Source: Tubulanus polymorphus
Taxonomy: Eukaryota; Nemertea; Palaeonemertea; Tubulaniformes; Tubulanidae
DNA: 64,000 nucleotides
Assembly: GCF_964204645.1 (NCBI RefSeq)
Contig: NC_134029.1
Coordinates: forward strand, 12,268,850-12,332,849
Reading direction: 5' to 3'
The notes under the pieces were generated by a model that was not told where the DNA came from, did not search any database, and saw only the letters and a list, made by a program, of their open reading frames with translations. The first letter of the stretch is position 1, and the number at the start of each line of letters is the position of its first letter. This document shows, piece by piece, positions 1-12,500 of this stretch. The translations under genes were made by a program, and so were the position numbers.

Positions 1-699
1 TTAGGGAGGCACTAAAAAAATTAGGAATTTTAGGGCTGTTTGCATGCCTGGCTACAATTTCAATTGCAATCCCCATTAAAAATCAACGAATTTTAAAAAA
101 GCAGACATTTTGGACTCCTGCGCAAATTTCGTATGCATTTAGTGCAGAATATAGGCCCCCCTGCACACGAGTCGAAAAATGTTCTCAGCAAAGGAAGCTG
201 AGGCAAGCGTTTAGGTATTATACTACCATATTTTCTACATATCTTCACCGTTTACACGTGACTTTGTATTGTCCTTGTCTAATTTATTTGAATGTTCAGA
301 AATTTTTCTTTTCTTGTTACATCTACATAGGATTGAGAGTCTTGCAGGGGAAAATTATAATTTTGATAATTCAAATAACCCCATATCATACAGAATGTGA
401 TATTCATGAAATAAATAAACATTTTTCTGATCTGGATTCAAAATACTAGCCGCTATCGTCAGAATTTTAGAAGTGACGCATGTGCATTGACAATGAATGC
501 AGCGCAAAATGCGCTGAATTGCCCGCACACTAGAGCGTACTTCAGGCTGCGTCCAAAAATATCAACAGATCCTGCAATACAAATTACATGGAGTTTCAGG
601 CCTGATTATTTTGGACAGTATACATATTTTAGGAATTAAAGGGCAAATACCATCAAAATTGTACTCCCCGCGATTTCTTAACCAGAAGAAACTTTAGTT
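1..699. other. No recognised gene or repeat
   Basis: AT-rich sequence. The short frame at 258-449 has no recognisable motif and no splice context, and I treat it as chance. Confidence 0.5.
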
Positions 700-1857
700 T
701 CAATAAGTCACACCATACTCACTTGGGTAGTGGTTTCAAATGCTCAACAATCTAAAAATTTCAATACATAACGCCCCCTAGTGACCATATACAAAAACCA
801 ATGACCTTGAAACCCACCACAATCATAGAACATGTCAGCAGCTATGATATTGTAATTGATTGTGATAACAAAATACGCCTCGTTACCAATTTAATATGGA
901 AATACTAAGTTATTCTACTATTCAACGCACCCTAGTGACCATATGCAAAACCCAATGACCTTAAAACTCACCACAATCGTAGTAAATGTCATGAAATACA
1001 ACTTTGTAATTAATCATGGTAACAAAATATGCCTAGGTACCAATCTAATAAGGAAATACTAAGCTATTCTACTATTCAATGCCCCCTGGTGACTGTGCGG
1101 AATAACTAATGTCCTTAAAAACTCACCACAATCATAGACGATGTCATGAACTACAACTTTGCCATTGATCATGGTAACAAAATATGCCTTGGTACAAATA
1201 TAATATAGCGATACTAAGTTATTGTATTATTCAACGCCCCCTGATGGCCACATACAAAAACCAATGACCTTGAAACTCACCAAAATCATAGAACACGTTA
1301 TGGGCTACAACTTTCCAATTGAATATAGTAACACAATATGCTTAGGTATCAATTAATTGTGGAAAAACTTTTTCCCACCTACGAATGAGTACTGATGACA
1401 CCAAGATGGCTGCCAATTGCGTCATAATTGGCTGATCAAAAATACCTGTCCCAGGTATAAAACATCCCTCTCTAAAGAATATCCATCAGCAATTGCAATG
1501 AGAAATGGCAAACCAGTAGGAAACTACAGGACCTAGAATTCTGGCCAAAATTGACATTTTAGGGCACTAAAAAGGTCATAGGACGGCCATCTTGAGCCAG
1601 ATCGACTCAATTTTCTTATGCTGATGGGCCTTTGGTAGATTCAAACGAAAGATCAAGGTAATTGATCAAAGCGTCTTCAAAATTTCCCACGAAAACTTCG
1701 AAAATGTTAAAAAAGTGCTGATTTTGGCAAACAACAATGGCTGCCAGTCGGCCATCTTGAATCTGACAGGGCCAGTTTTTGGGCTGACGATGTGTCTAGG
1801 GTAGATACATGTATAAACCAAATATCAAGACATTACCTTGAAGCGTCTTCAAAACTT
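700..1857 (+). mobile_element. R1 interspersed repeat, copy with four core units, 3' end missing
   Basis: The left part (ACCATACTCACTTGGGTAGT, about 710) is followed by four tandem ~154-bp core units whose anchor (CGCCCCCT or variant) falls near 771, 924, 1079 and 1233. A non-repeated right part follows (GACACCAAGATGGCTGCCAA at about 1396 onward). The copy stops within the right part at AGCGTCTTCAAAACTT and jumps straight back into core units at 1858, as from unequal exchange or a tandem duplication. No coding capacity is seen. The layout of conserved flanks around a variable number of ~155-bp units resembles Helitron-related pearl-type elements. Confidence 0.75.
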
Positions 1858-2808
1858 TAATATGGAAATACTAAGTTATTCTACTATTCAACGCCCCCTG
1901 GTGACCATATGCAAAACCCAATGACCTTAAAACTCACCACAATCGTAGTACATGTCATGAAATACAACTTTGCAATTGATCATAGTAACAAAGTATGCCT
2001 AGGTACCAATCTGATAAGGAAATACTAAGCCATTCTACTATTCAGCGCCCCCTGGTGACTATATGGAATAACTAATGACCTTAAAAACTCACCACAATCA
2101 TAGACGATGTCATGAACTACAACTTTGCAATGGATCATGGTAACAAACTATGCCTAGGTACATATCTAATAAGGAAAAACTAAGCTTTTCTACTATTCAA
2201 CGCCCCCTGGTGACTATATGGAATAACTAATGTCCTTAAAAACTCACCACAATCATAGACGATGTCATGAACTACAACTTTGCCATTGATCATAGTAACA
2301 AAATATGCCTTGGTACAAATATAATATAGCGATACTAGGTTATTTATTGTATTATTCAACGCCCCCTGATGGCCACATACAAAAACCAATGACCTTGAAA
2401 CTCACCAAAATCATAGAACACGTAATGGGCTACAACTTTCCAATTGAATATAGTAACACAATATGCTTAGGTATCAATTAATTGTGGAAAAACTTTTTCC
2501 CACCTACGAATGAGCACTGATGACACCAAGATGGCCGCCAATTGCGTCATAATTGGCTGATCAAAAATACCTGTCCCAGGTATAAAACATCCCTTTCTAA
2601 AGAATATCCATCAGCAATTGCAATGGGAAATGGCAAACCAGTAGGAAGCTACAGGACATAGAATTCTGGCCAAAATTGACATTTTTGGGCACTAAAAAGG
2701 TCATAGGACGGCCATCTTGAGTCAGATCGACCCAATTTTCTTATGCTGATGGGCCTTTGGTAGATTCAAATATAAACGAAATATCAAGGTAATTGATCAA
2801 AGCGTCTT
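1858..2808 (+). mobile_element. R1 repeat, second copy in tandem, cut by the minisatellite
   Basis: Core units recur near 1888, 2043, 2198 and 2359, followed by the right part with AAGATGGCCGCCAATTGCGT near 2530. It breaks at GATCAAAGCGTCTT (2808), where the 31-bp minisatellite begins. The rest of the right end is found at 5198-5504. Confidence 0.75.
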
Positions 2809-2827
2809 TTCTTCGTCAAATTTTCTT

Positions 2828-4108
2828 CGGGCGACAAAACCAAAATAATGAATTGTCGCGGGCCTCAAAACCAAAAGAAGAATTGTCGCGGGCAACAAAA
2901 CCAAAATAATGAATTGTCCCTGGAGATAAAACCAAAGTAATGAATTGTCGTGGGCGATAAAACCAATATATTGAATTGTCGCGGGCGACAAAACCAAAAA
3001 AAGAATTGTGGGGGCAACAAAACCAAAATAATGAATTGTCGCGGGCGATAAAACCAAAATGATGAATTGTCTTGGGCGACAAAACCAAAATAATGAATTG
3101 TCGCGGGCAATAAAACCAAAATAATGAATTATCGCGGGCGATAAAACCAAAATATTGAATTGTCGCGGGCGATTAAACCAAAATAATGAATTGTCGCGGG
3201 CGACAAAACCAAAATATTGAATTGTCGCGGGCGACAAAACCAAAAAAAAATTGTCGCGGGCGACAAAACCAAAATAATGAATCGTCACTGGGGATAAAAC
3301 CAAAGTAATGAATTGTCGCAGGCGACACAACCAAAATATTGAATTGTCATGGGCGACAAAACCAAAATATTGAATTGTCGCGGCGATACAACCAAAATAT
3401 TGAATTGTCGCGGGCGCTTAAACCAAAATAATGAATTGTCGCGGGCGACAAAACCAAAATATTGAATTGTCGCAGGCGACAAAACCAAAAAAAAAATTGT
3501 CGCGGGCGACTAAAACAAAATATAAAACCAAAATAATTAATTGTCGCGGGCGACAAAACCAAAAAGAAGAATTGTCGCGGGCGACAAAACCAAAATAATG
3601 AATTGTCGCTGGAGATAAAACCAAAGAATTGAATTGTTGTGGGCGATAAAACCAAAATATTGAATTGTCGCGGAGGACAAAACCAAAATATTGAATTGTC
3701 GCGGGCGACAAAACCAAACTAATGAATTGTCGCGGGCGATAAAACCAAAATAATGAATTGTCGCGGGCGATAAAACCAAAATAATGAATTATCGCGGGCG
3801 ATAAAACCAAAATAATGAATTATCGCGGGCGATAAAACCAAAATATTGAATTGTCGCAGGCGATAAAACCAAAATATTGAATTGTTGCGGGCGACAAAAC
3901 CAAAAAAAAAATTGTCGCGGGCGACAAAAACAAAATATAAAACCAAAATAATGAATTGTCGCGGGCGACAAAACCAAAAAGAAGAATTGTCGCGGGCGAC
4001 AAAACCAAAATAATGAATTGTCGCGGGCGATAAAACCAAATATTGAATTGTTGCGTGTGACAAAACCGAAATAATGAATTGTCGCGGGCGACAAAATCAA
4101 AATCATTG
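2828..4108. repeat. 31-bp minisatellite, about 41 units
   Basis: The head-to-tail unit is AAAACCAAAATAATGAATTG plus TCGCGGGCGAC (31 bp). Variants have ATATTG, AAAAAAA or GAAGAA in the middle and GATA for GACA at the end. Because 31 is not a multiple of three and the reverse complement has no stop, all three minus frames stay open for long stretches, producing false ORFs rich in FGFVARDNS, FWFCRPRQF and LVLSPATIHY. A larger block is repeated inside the array: the rare junction AAAACAAAATATAAAACC occurs near 3512 and 3926, about 414 bp apart. Confidence 0.95.
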
Positions 4109-5197
4109 TTTTCTCGCATTATTTTAGTTTTATCGTTTTGTCGTAATGTCGCCCTCATTTGCATATTCGTGTTTTTTTATCTTATCAGCCACCATACTAA
4201 AGCCTTAAGGTCGCGTAAAACTCGATAAACACTTCAAGCGACACAGCGAACGATCTCCTTTCCCCCACAGCGAACGCTTACTCCGAATGTCAAGTGTGAG
4301 TCCAGCATACGGATAGGGGTGTGTTATATACTTGTATTTAGTAAATACCTTGTGCATTTGACAATGATCGGTATGTACTGTAGGAAATATAGAGTATTGA
4401 TAAATGGTTTAAGCCCGCGGCCGAATAAAGTAATATATTCTTTTATTTTGATACCTCGTCGACATAACAGCTTTTCTCCGTTATATCTCTTGTTTAGTTT
4501 AGGCCTACGACTCCCCGGTACACTTATGATTTATCTTAGTAAATACACGGTTAATTCGGTAAAGAAAAATAGGTATTGTTAAACTAACTCCTTGAAACCC
4601 GCAGCCAAATCACTGGTAGTAATAAATTAATTTGTACTCGATTTGATTCTCATGATGAGGAGAAACTCGCAGCTCATCCCCGGAACGTCGATGTAGTAAC
4701 ACACGTCGATTCGTCGATGCTTACGGCTCGACAGTGCTTTTAAAATCTAAAGTAGTAAATTTCCAGTGTATCGGTAATATGATTTGATGAGGAAAATGGG
4801 CTATTGTTAAAATCACTGTTTGAAGACCGCGACTGAATGTGAAGTCTGCGGCATTAAATTAGTTCATTTATACTTGAATTGATAATCGAAGTGACAGTCG
4901 GCCTGCGGGTTGATTTCGGGATGACGACTCGAAAAACATGTCGCCCCATTGAATGGGGCTAAATTTTCGATGTTTACAGCCCGACAGCGCTTTTGTAACG
5001 ATGATTCGTGAAAAAACACGCCGGCTATTTGTAGATCTCAGTGAGCTGAATGATATTATATGGATTGTATATGAAACAGCGGTAAGGTAACAAAGCCTAT
5101 GTTCTTTTGGTAAAAATAGTGTGGAAGAAAATAATAATAATAATAATCACGCGGATATCAATAGGGTTTTCTGTGAAATAACGAAGATAATAATGAA
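4109..5197. other. Unassigned sequence between minisatellite and R1 end
   Basis: No gene, splice-supported exon or known repeat was recognised. A short (AAT)n run lies near 5130-5148. The segment, together with the minisatellite, separates two parts of one R1 element. Confidence 0.5.
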
Positions 5198-5504
5198 GAT
5201 CAGAGTAAGTGATCAAAGCGTCTTCAAAATTTCCCTCGAAAACTTCGAAAATGTGTAAAAAGTGCTGATTTTGGTGAAAAACAATGACTGCCAGTCAGCC
5301 ATCTTGAATCTGACAGGGCCAGTTTTTGGGCTGACGATGTGTCAAGGGTGGATACATGTATCGATAAACCAAATATCAAGACATTACCTTGAAGCGTCTT
5401 CAAAACTTCCCAAAATAACTCGATTTCGTCTACGGACGGATGGACGACGGATGAAAAGTGAACGCAATAGCCTGCTGGGACTAAAGTCCCAAGTGGGCTA
5501 AAAA
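5198..5504 (+). mobile_element. R1 repeat, 3' end
   Basis: Carries the right part from GATCAAAGCGTCTTCAAAAT to the terminal GGGCTAAAAA. A perfect small hairpin GGGAC-TAAA-GTCCC lies about 7 bases before GGGCTAA. A hairpin shortly before a CTAA-like end is the kind of terminus seen in Helitron-related elements, but the flanking base rule is not met, so the class is uncertain. Confidence 0.7.
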
Positions 5505-5587
5505 GGAGCATGAATTAGCCGTAATAGTTAGCGGAATAGTCATCTATTTATCCTTCACTCCGTGCGCATAGTTCAGATTCAACCCGC

Positions 5588-5691
5588 GGGTGGCGCTATT
5601 TATGATGATAACTATGACAACACAAGGACGTGTGGGCGCGGGTGGCGCTATTTATGATGATAACTATGACAACACAAGCACCTGTGCGCGC
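5588..5691 (+). repeat. 52-bp tandem duplication
   Basis: GGGTGGCGCTATTTATGATG and the following bases through ACAACACAAG occur at 5588 and again at 5640, almost identical. The rest of 5505-6382 shows nothing recognisable. It is the stretch searched for the missing last UBE2Q exon. Confidence 0.85.
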
Positions 5692-6382
5692 TAGTACGTA
5701 TAATCGATAAAATAAACACCATTTGTTCACTGACCTACAGCGCTTCTCACTTATATACGATTATCATGTCATATACAACGGTAGCAACACTATACAATGG
5801 TAAGAGTTTATTAATTTAAAACACTCCAAAACGACAAAATATCGCATGAAATGTCTCGTGAAATGATTGGAAGCTGTGTGCGTTTGTCAGAGATGACGTC
5901 GGAAACACGCACCTGCTAAGATAAACATTAACAGTGAGCCCTGCTGAAATTGCCGATTTAAAAGTCATAATTCTCAGTCATGGCTGAACTAAAATATAAA
6001 CCAGTTCCATATTTGATATTTGTGGATACATCACACTTGAAAATGAACTTTACACAATATTCTACTTTGATGGCACAAGTTTGAGTCAGTTCTGTTCTAT
6101 TTTGTGGAAAAACTTCATAGTTCGTTCGTTCTCTTGTTTTACGGGTCTGTATATTGTCTGCCTACCAGGAAACCTACGACAACTTACTCATCAGGTCCAA
6201 ATGGTGCGTCTTCCTTGTCCATCTGTCTCATCGATGATTTTCCTTTAACAACCATTGCCGAAAACTGTTCGTTCATTTACGAATGACTCTAAGACGTTTT
6301 TGTGTGGTGATCGGGATGTTGAAAAGTGCTTTTCAATAACCAAAATTGAATATCTTTTGATATATGAGTATTAAATACTAAC

Positions 6383-6545
6383 CATTTTTTTCATGAATTT
6401 GTACAAGCGACTTAAATGATTGTTGAGCTCGTGCTAAACTGTATTGACTCTTCGAAGCACCAAATTGTATCCGGGCCTTGCCTTTCACTAAGGTGGCAGA
6501 TATTTGGAATATGACAGATTCAAGGCTATACGCACTACTCCAGCC
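6383..6545 (-). CDS. UBE2Q-like: UBE2Q-like exon F (C-terminal helices)
   Basis: A 163-nt exon with acceptor ttttgacttcag and donor gttagta. It encodes [40 protein letters not shown] and [14 protein letters not shown] plus one base. This is the conserved UBE2Q C-terminus, which normally continues GWYTPP and a few more residues. No such final exon was seen below 6.4 kb. Reading through the donor gives Gly then TAG, so either the last exon lies outside the window or the protein ends here. Confidence 0.93.
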
Positions 6546-9500
6546 CTGAAGTCAAAATAATATTATATTCGTAATTTATCAGAATATTTGAGCGCTTAGC
6601 ACAAATAGTTAATTTTAACAAAACATTTTTTAAGATATCAAGACCTTAAAGATCAACATATTGACGAAATAAACCTATTACAGGTCAAATGCCCTCTAAT
6701 TCCTTCTTTTCAAGATTAATTTTCCAAATGATACATAGGTATATAGATAATGACCTGGGATCAGCCTGAGAAAAAAAATCATTTCCTTTTGTCTTAAATC
6801 AGTATACTTCAACAACATGAATCATTCGACCTACATGTATCCTAGTTCTAAATGCAGTCACATGGCAGCACCACAATAATCAGGGATCCCAACACTAGTT
6901 ACCAAAAAAATCAGAAATCAATTTGACCTCATTCTGTCCTTGCAAAATACATTTACGGGCAGTCGACATTTTGGATCCATTGGTATTGATTTATTGAATA
7001 GTTTTGATTGATGATATGTATGCATCACGCACACATCAGTCTGATCATTACTGCTGTGCGCAAATCAATAGACCACGTGCACGCAGTAATGTATAGATGC
7101 TGCTCACTAGTGTGCGGCGCATGTATGAATGCTATCGTACATCGTTCCACTATTTTCTTATTCATATCATGTCAGCACGTGGTCACCTACAATACTGTAC
7201 TTCAGTACTCGGCACCGTATCGATTTTCTACATGTACGCTCAGGCTAGCCACGGCAAGTCGATTATTACGGAACTTGTGACCACAAGTGGCATAACCAAT
7301 CATAACCCCCTACCCCCTTTATTTCAACATAAAATGTTTATCGATCTGGGAGACCATGAAAAATTTTTTTAAAGTTGGAATTCCGATTAAAGTTGGAATT
7401 GGGATCTCTGAATAATGAATCATCTTTGCCAAACAACACAAACGAGCATGTGAACTCAGTACTCGTAACCCACCGTAGTTTCTGACCAAGGGAAGTTTAT
7501 TAGTCGAAAATACATGGATTGAAGTCACCCAATAAACAGAGGCCATTCATCAGAGATTTAATCACTAATTTGTCAATTGGTTTGTCTTGATTGACAACGT
7601 TCAGAGATGAGAACGAACAAAATTTTAGAAATAAAAAGCGTTTTCTGAAATCAATTTGACCCCATTCTGTCCCCGCGAGCGCCCAAAGCGCTAAGCCACA
7701 CTTCGCTATGAAGGTGCAAAGCCATTACTGGGGGTTTGGGAATTTTTGAAATTTGAGGCAATTTCCGGGCATCTCGGAAATTCTTGGGACCGGCATCTAG
7801 CAATCAAGTTAATATCAGTTTGATGTGGAAGCCATGTTTGATTTATAACAAATGAATCGAAGATTCTGATTGGTGGTTGAATTCTTTAAACAATTGAAAC
7901 GGGTTCAAATCCTTGAAGCAGCAGCTATTTTCTCGGCAGAAAGATTTTTCAATAGTTACAATTAATTTTATTCGAATATGAAAAAATACATTTACAGGAA
8001 GTCGACATTTTGGATCCGTTGGTATTGATTTATTGAATAGTTTCTTTTGTTTGATGATATGTAGGCATCATGTGCCTGTCTGATCACTAATACTCCCGTG
8101 CGCTAATCAATAGACCATGTGCACGCAGGTATATACTCTAGTGATCAGTAATGTATAGACGCTGCTCACTAGCGCGTGGCGCGTGTATGAATGCTATCGT
8201 TTAAACCACATGGTTCCACAATTTTCTTATTCATATCGTGTCAGCACCTGGCCGCCTACAATAGTAGCAGTACGCGGTACAGTATCAATTTTCTAGATGT
8301 ACGTAAAATCTTTTTTAAAGTCTGAATTCTGATTCAAGTCGAAGATTGGGATCCCTGATATGGTAGTAGATATAAAATCAGTGTTGCAATACCTGAATAC
8401 GCAATGAAAGCCCCCCTCTAGGCGGAAAATCTCATCTTCAGGAAGAATTCTCATCTCTCGACGTTAGAGGCAGACGATACGCAGCCAGCGATGTGTGAGA
8501 GTGCTGCGTACACTATCATCCATTAGAGGCTGTGATATAGACTCACTCAGGTAATTACTAATACACACAGCCATATATTAAACTATATACATTTTCAGGC
8601 AGCTGGTTGCTGACACGCGTATATACAAATGTATTAGCAAACACTTCTATTACGCTGACGCAAGCGTCTATACAGATGCATTATTACATTGCCCCTGTGA
8701 GGTGATGAAAGAAACAATGTAACAAAATAGTTCAAGAGATTATTGGTAGTAAATAATGATTTCAAATAAATATGGACCACTGTTCTCCGATTATGATTTG
8801 GGGTTTAAATCTGACGCCAGAAAGTCGGTGTTTTGGCTGGAAAATATGGTATATAAAATCCAAAAACCAACATCATCCCTTCACTATAATTAGGGCTAAG
8901 TTCATTGTTCACAATTCAATCTATTAGTTTAACATAGATTTACCACTCATGAACTCCATCAAAAGCTTTTTATTCTTTGTACTACAACACATGGGAATGG
9001 GTGTTTGACAGCAAATGCACATCAGGGGCGAGTTGCTCAAAAGTTGGTAAGAGTTAACTATCTATCCACCAGTCAATCTTTAACCCAACTTTTGAGCAAC
9101 TGGCCCCAGCTGTGTATGGACACCAGGTAAAAAGAACTCATATAATATCATCATATCATCATCTCTATTTTCCTTTACATTTTCAGTTACATATAATGTA
9201 AAAGCCTTGTTCCTTGGAATACACTAATAAACATCAATACCTATTTCAGTATCAGTGAATTAATAAGTAAGTAAATAAATAAATAAATAAGTGGATTCAT
9301 TTCACATCATGTATAAGAGAAATAGAGGAGGGAACAGTAAAAAGGCGAGGCTTGTAAGAAATTGGCCCCCTAACCCTTCCCGAACCCAAGTTTTCACAGC
9401 CATACTACAATCACACAACACAATCACACGACATATTCACACATAATCTCCCATACGTATAATGCATGTTTGAATATAAATTCGAATCCAAAATTTAATC

Positions 9501-12500
9501 ATAAAGGTTCATTATTTCTAGCAAGCTGAAAGTAAGTAAGTTATGTATTTTTGTTTAAAGATCTTTAATGATTTCGAATTTTAAGTTATCTAGATTGTTT
9601 CAAATAGTGGACGTTTAATTTTCAAAGATAGCAAATTGGTTCGCAGAACGCAAATTTTGGTTATGTAAATTATTATTTCTTATAAAGATATTTTCAAAAA
9701 TATTGGGTAGTTTGGGATTGCAATAAAGATACATAAACTGACCAATTGAATATTTTGCCATATCAGATATTTTCAGGGATTTTAACAGTAAAACAAATAA
9801 ATAAGATAGGTTTGGTAAGTGCTTGTCCAAATCATGTTACAGTAATCAAGATATGGATGGACCAAACTATAATATAGTTATAACGATTGTTTTGAGGGAA
9901 TACGATATGAAATCTTTCGAACAATACCAATGATTTTTGAGATCTTGTAAGAAATAATCATAATATGTTCCTTCCAGTTAAGATTTTCATCAATCTGAAC
10001 ACCCAAGAAATTAGTACTACAAACTCTTTCAATATTCATACCACATTTAGATATTTTGAAATCAATTTTCTTTTTTACTCGACTGAAAACCATATAATGA
10101 GTTTTATTCAAATTCAATAAAACTCTATTAACCACAGATCTAAATTTGATAATTCTTTATTGACCAGAAATTCTAGAGATTTCATATCTTTATGAGGTAT
10201 AAAGGCATTAGTATCATCTGCAAACATTATGAACTGAAATAATTTAGAACTGTTGATGCAGTCATTTATATATAAAAGAAAAAGTATAAGACCTAAAATC
10301 AAACCCTGCGGAACTCTACATGTTAATTTTTTAGATGAAATGGAATTTAAGTTTCACAATTTCACTGTCAGTTGTCGAGATGCAACTTCAGTACAACTCA
10401 ATAATAATTCAATATAGCTAGGAGGATTCTAGGATCTTAAGTATCAAATGCTTGCGAGAGGTCTAAGTAAATACCAATTGAGTATTTATTATCCAGGTTA
10501 TCGATTAAAGCAGAGGGTATTACATTTATTGCCATAGCAGTTGAGTACTCCTCTCTAAATCCAAATTGAGAATCAATTAATACCTGAAAAGATTTGAGGA
10601 ATTTGACTTAGCGGCTATTTACTAGTTTTTCTAGAATTTTAAAAATACATGGAAGTATAGAGATCGGACGATAATTACTAACAATTTGTTTATCTCCTGA
10701 TTTATACAAAGGAAAAGTTTGAGCTATTTTAAGCTCATCTGGAAAGGTACCATCAGAAAAACAATGATTGAAAATATGCGCTAGAAATAGTATCAATTAT
10801 GTTTTTCAATACTTTTTGGGTAATGTCATCAAAACCACAATTATTTTTCGATTTAAAGTTTCTGACAATTATTTCTATATTGTGCGGCAGAATTGGATTT
10901 AGAAATAAACTTTGATCAAGCCGAGGATTCATGAATTTTTACAAACTTACTGATTGAGTAGGAATACAATTAGCTAGAATTGTACATTTGGTCCAACATT
11001 AACGAAGTAGTCATTGAAAGATTTGGCAATTACATCGGGATCAGAGATAAATCTATTATCGATTTTAAAATCATCTGGGTATTTATTCTTTCCAGTAATT
11101 CTTATATAACTTTCCAAGAGTATTTGCTATTTTTACCAGCTCAATCAAATTTATGAATTTCTGAAGGTGAAGCGTGCTTTTGATGATTGAGTTTGTTGCG
11201 TAACATAACGCTTATATAGGTCTTATTGTTCTTTGTTTCAGTGATTTCAACAATCCTCTAGTCATCCATGGATGCAGTGATTTCAACAATCCTCTAGTCA
11301 TCCATGGATGGGAAAAAGTTTAAAATTTGGAGTATTTTTTATAACAATAGGTATACAGTCGTCATATGCTTTCATAAAAATACGAAGGAATTCTGAATAC
11401 GCAACTGATGCAATAGTCAAAGATGTTCTACAATGCCAGTCAGTTTCCTTCTAAAGTTATTAGCGTTTCTTGCATTTATTTCACGATAAGAAAAGTATTT
11501 GTGTTTTGCTTTATTATTACTATTACATTCAAATTAAGTCAAGTTCAAACAAGTGAAAATAGGAATAGAATTAGGCAAAGCCTTGAATGCCCCCGGCCTG
11601 AAATTCACCTCCATGTGAAGTCACAGGGTTTGTGGTGAATGCATTAGAAATATCATGGCCACAATTATTTCTATAAGAATGATATTAGAGAACATGTGTA
11701 CAAAGTGTAAATAATTTATCAACAGTTGCAGCTGGCCCAAGTAATACCCTTACTTGTGTACCAAGTTTGAAATTAATCGGTCAACAATTACAGCCTCTAG
11801 GCTATTAACGTAATTTTTCATGTCGGCCCCCCTGCTGGCCATTATTCGAATCAAATTGACCCAATTCTAAAGAGGATTCGGGGCCAAGTGATACCCTACT
11901 TGTGTACCAAATTTGAAAAAAGGGTCAACAATTGTGGCCTCTATGAGGTTTATGTCGTTATTCATGTCGGCCCCTGGTGACAATAATTTGAATCAAATCA
12001 ACCCAATTTTAAATAGGCTTTTGGCCCATGTGATATCCTACTTGTGTACCAAGTTCGAAATGAATCGGTCACCAATTGGGGCGTCTAGGCTGTTAACGTC
12101 ATTTTTCATGTCAGCCCCCAGGTGGCCATAATTAGAATCGAATCAACCCAATTCTAAATAGGCTTTTGGCCCAAGTGATATCCTACTTGTGTACCAAATT
12201 CGAAATGAATCGGTCACCGATTGCAGCCTCTAGGCTGTTAACATCGTTTTTCATGTCAGCCCCCAGGTGGCCATAATTTGAATCAAATCAACCCAATTTC
12301 AAATAGGGTTCTGGCCCAAGTGGTATACTACTTGTGTACTAAGTTTGAAATGAATCGGTCAACAATTGCGGCCTCTAGACTGTTAACGTCATTTTTCATG
12401 TCGGCCCCTTGGTGGCCATAATTTGAATCGAATCGACCCAAGTTTAAACAGGATTCTGGCCAAGTGATATCCTACTTGAGTACCAAGTTTGAAAACAATC

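Noticed and set aside
2828-4108. CRISPR-like array
   Set aside because: Units are contiguous 31-bp repeats without unique spacers, in a eukaryotic setting.
2797-4164. Long minus-strand ORFs (up to 177 aa) rich in FGFVARDNS-type repeats
   Set aside because: They are readings of the 31-bp minisatellite, open in three frames at once. No independent coding evidence.
5200-6380. Last UBE2Q exon encoding the usual W-Y/F-T-P-P ending
   Set aside because: No acceptor followed by such codons was found on the minus strand below 6383.
7008-7372. Overlapping 90-91-codon ORFs
   Set aside because: They lie inside the 6881-7410 MITE, and the second copy of this element does not preserve them.
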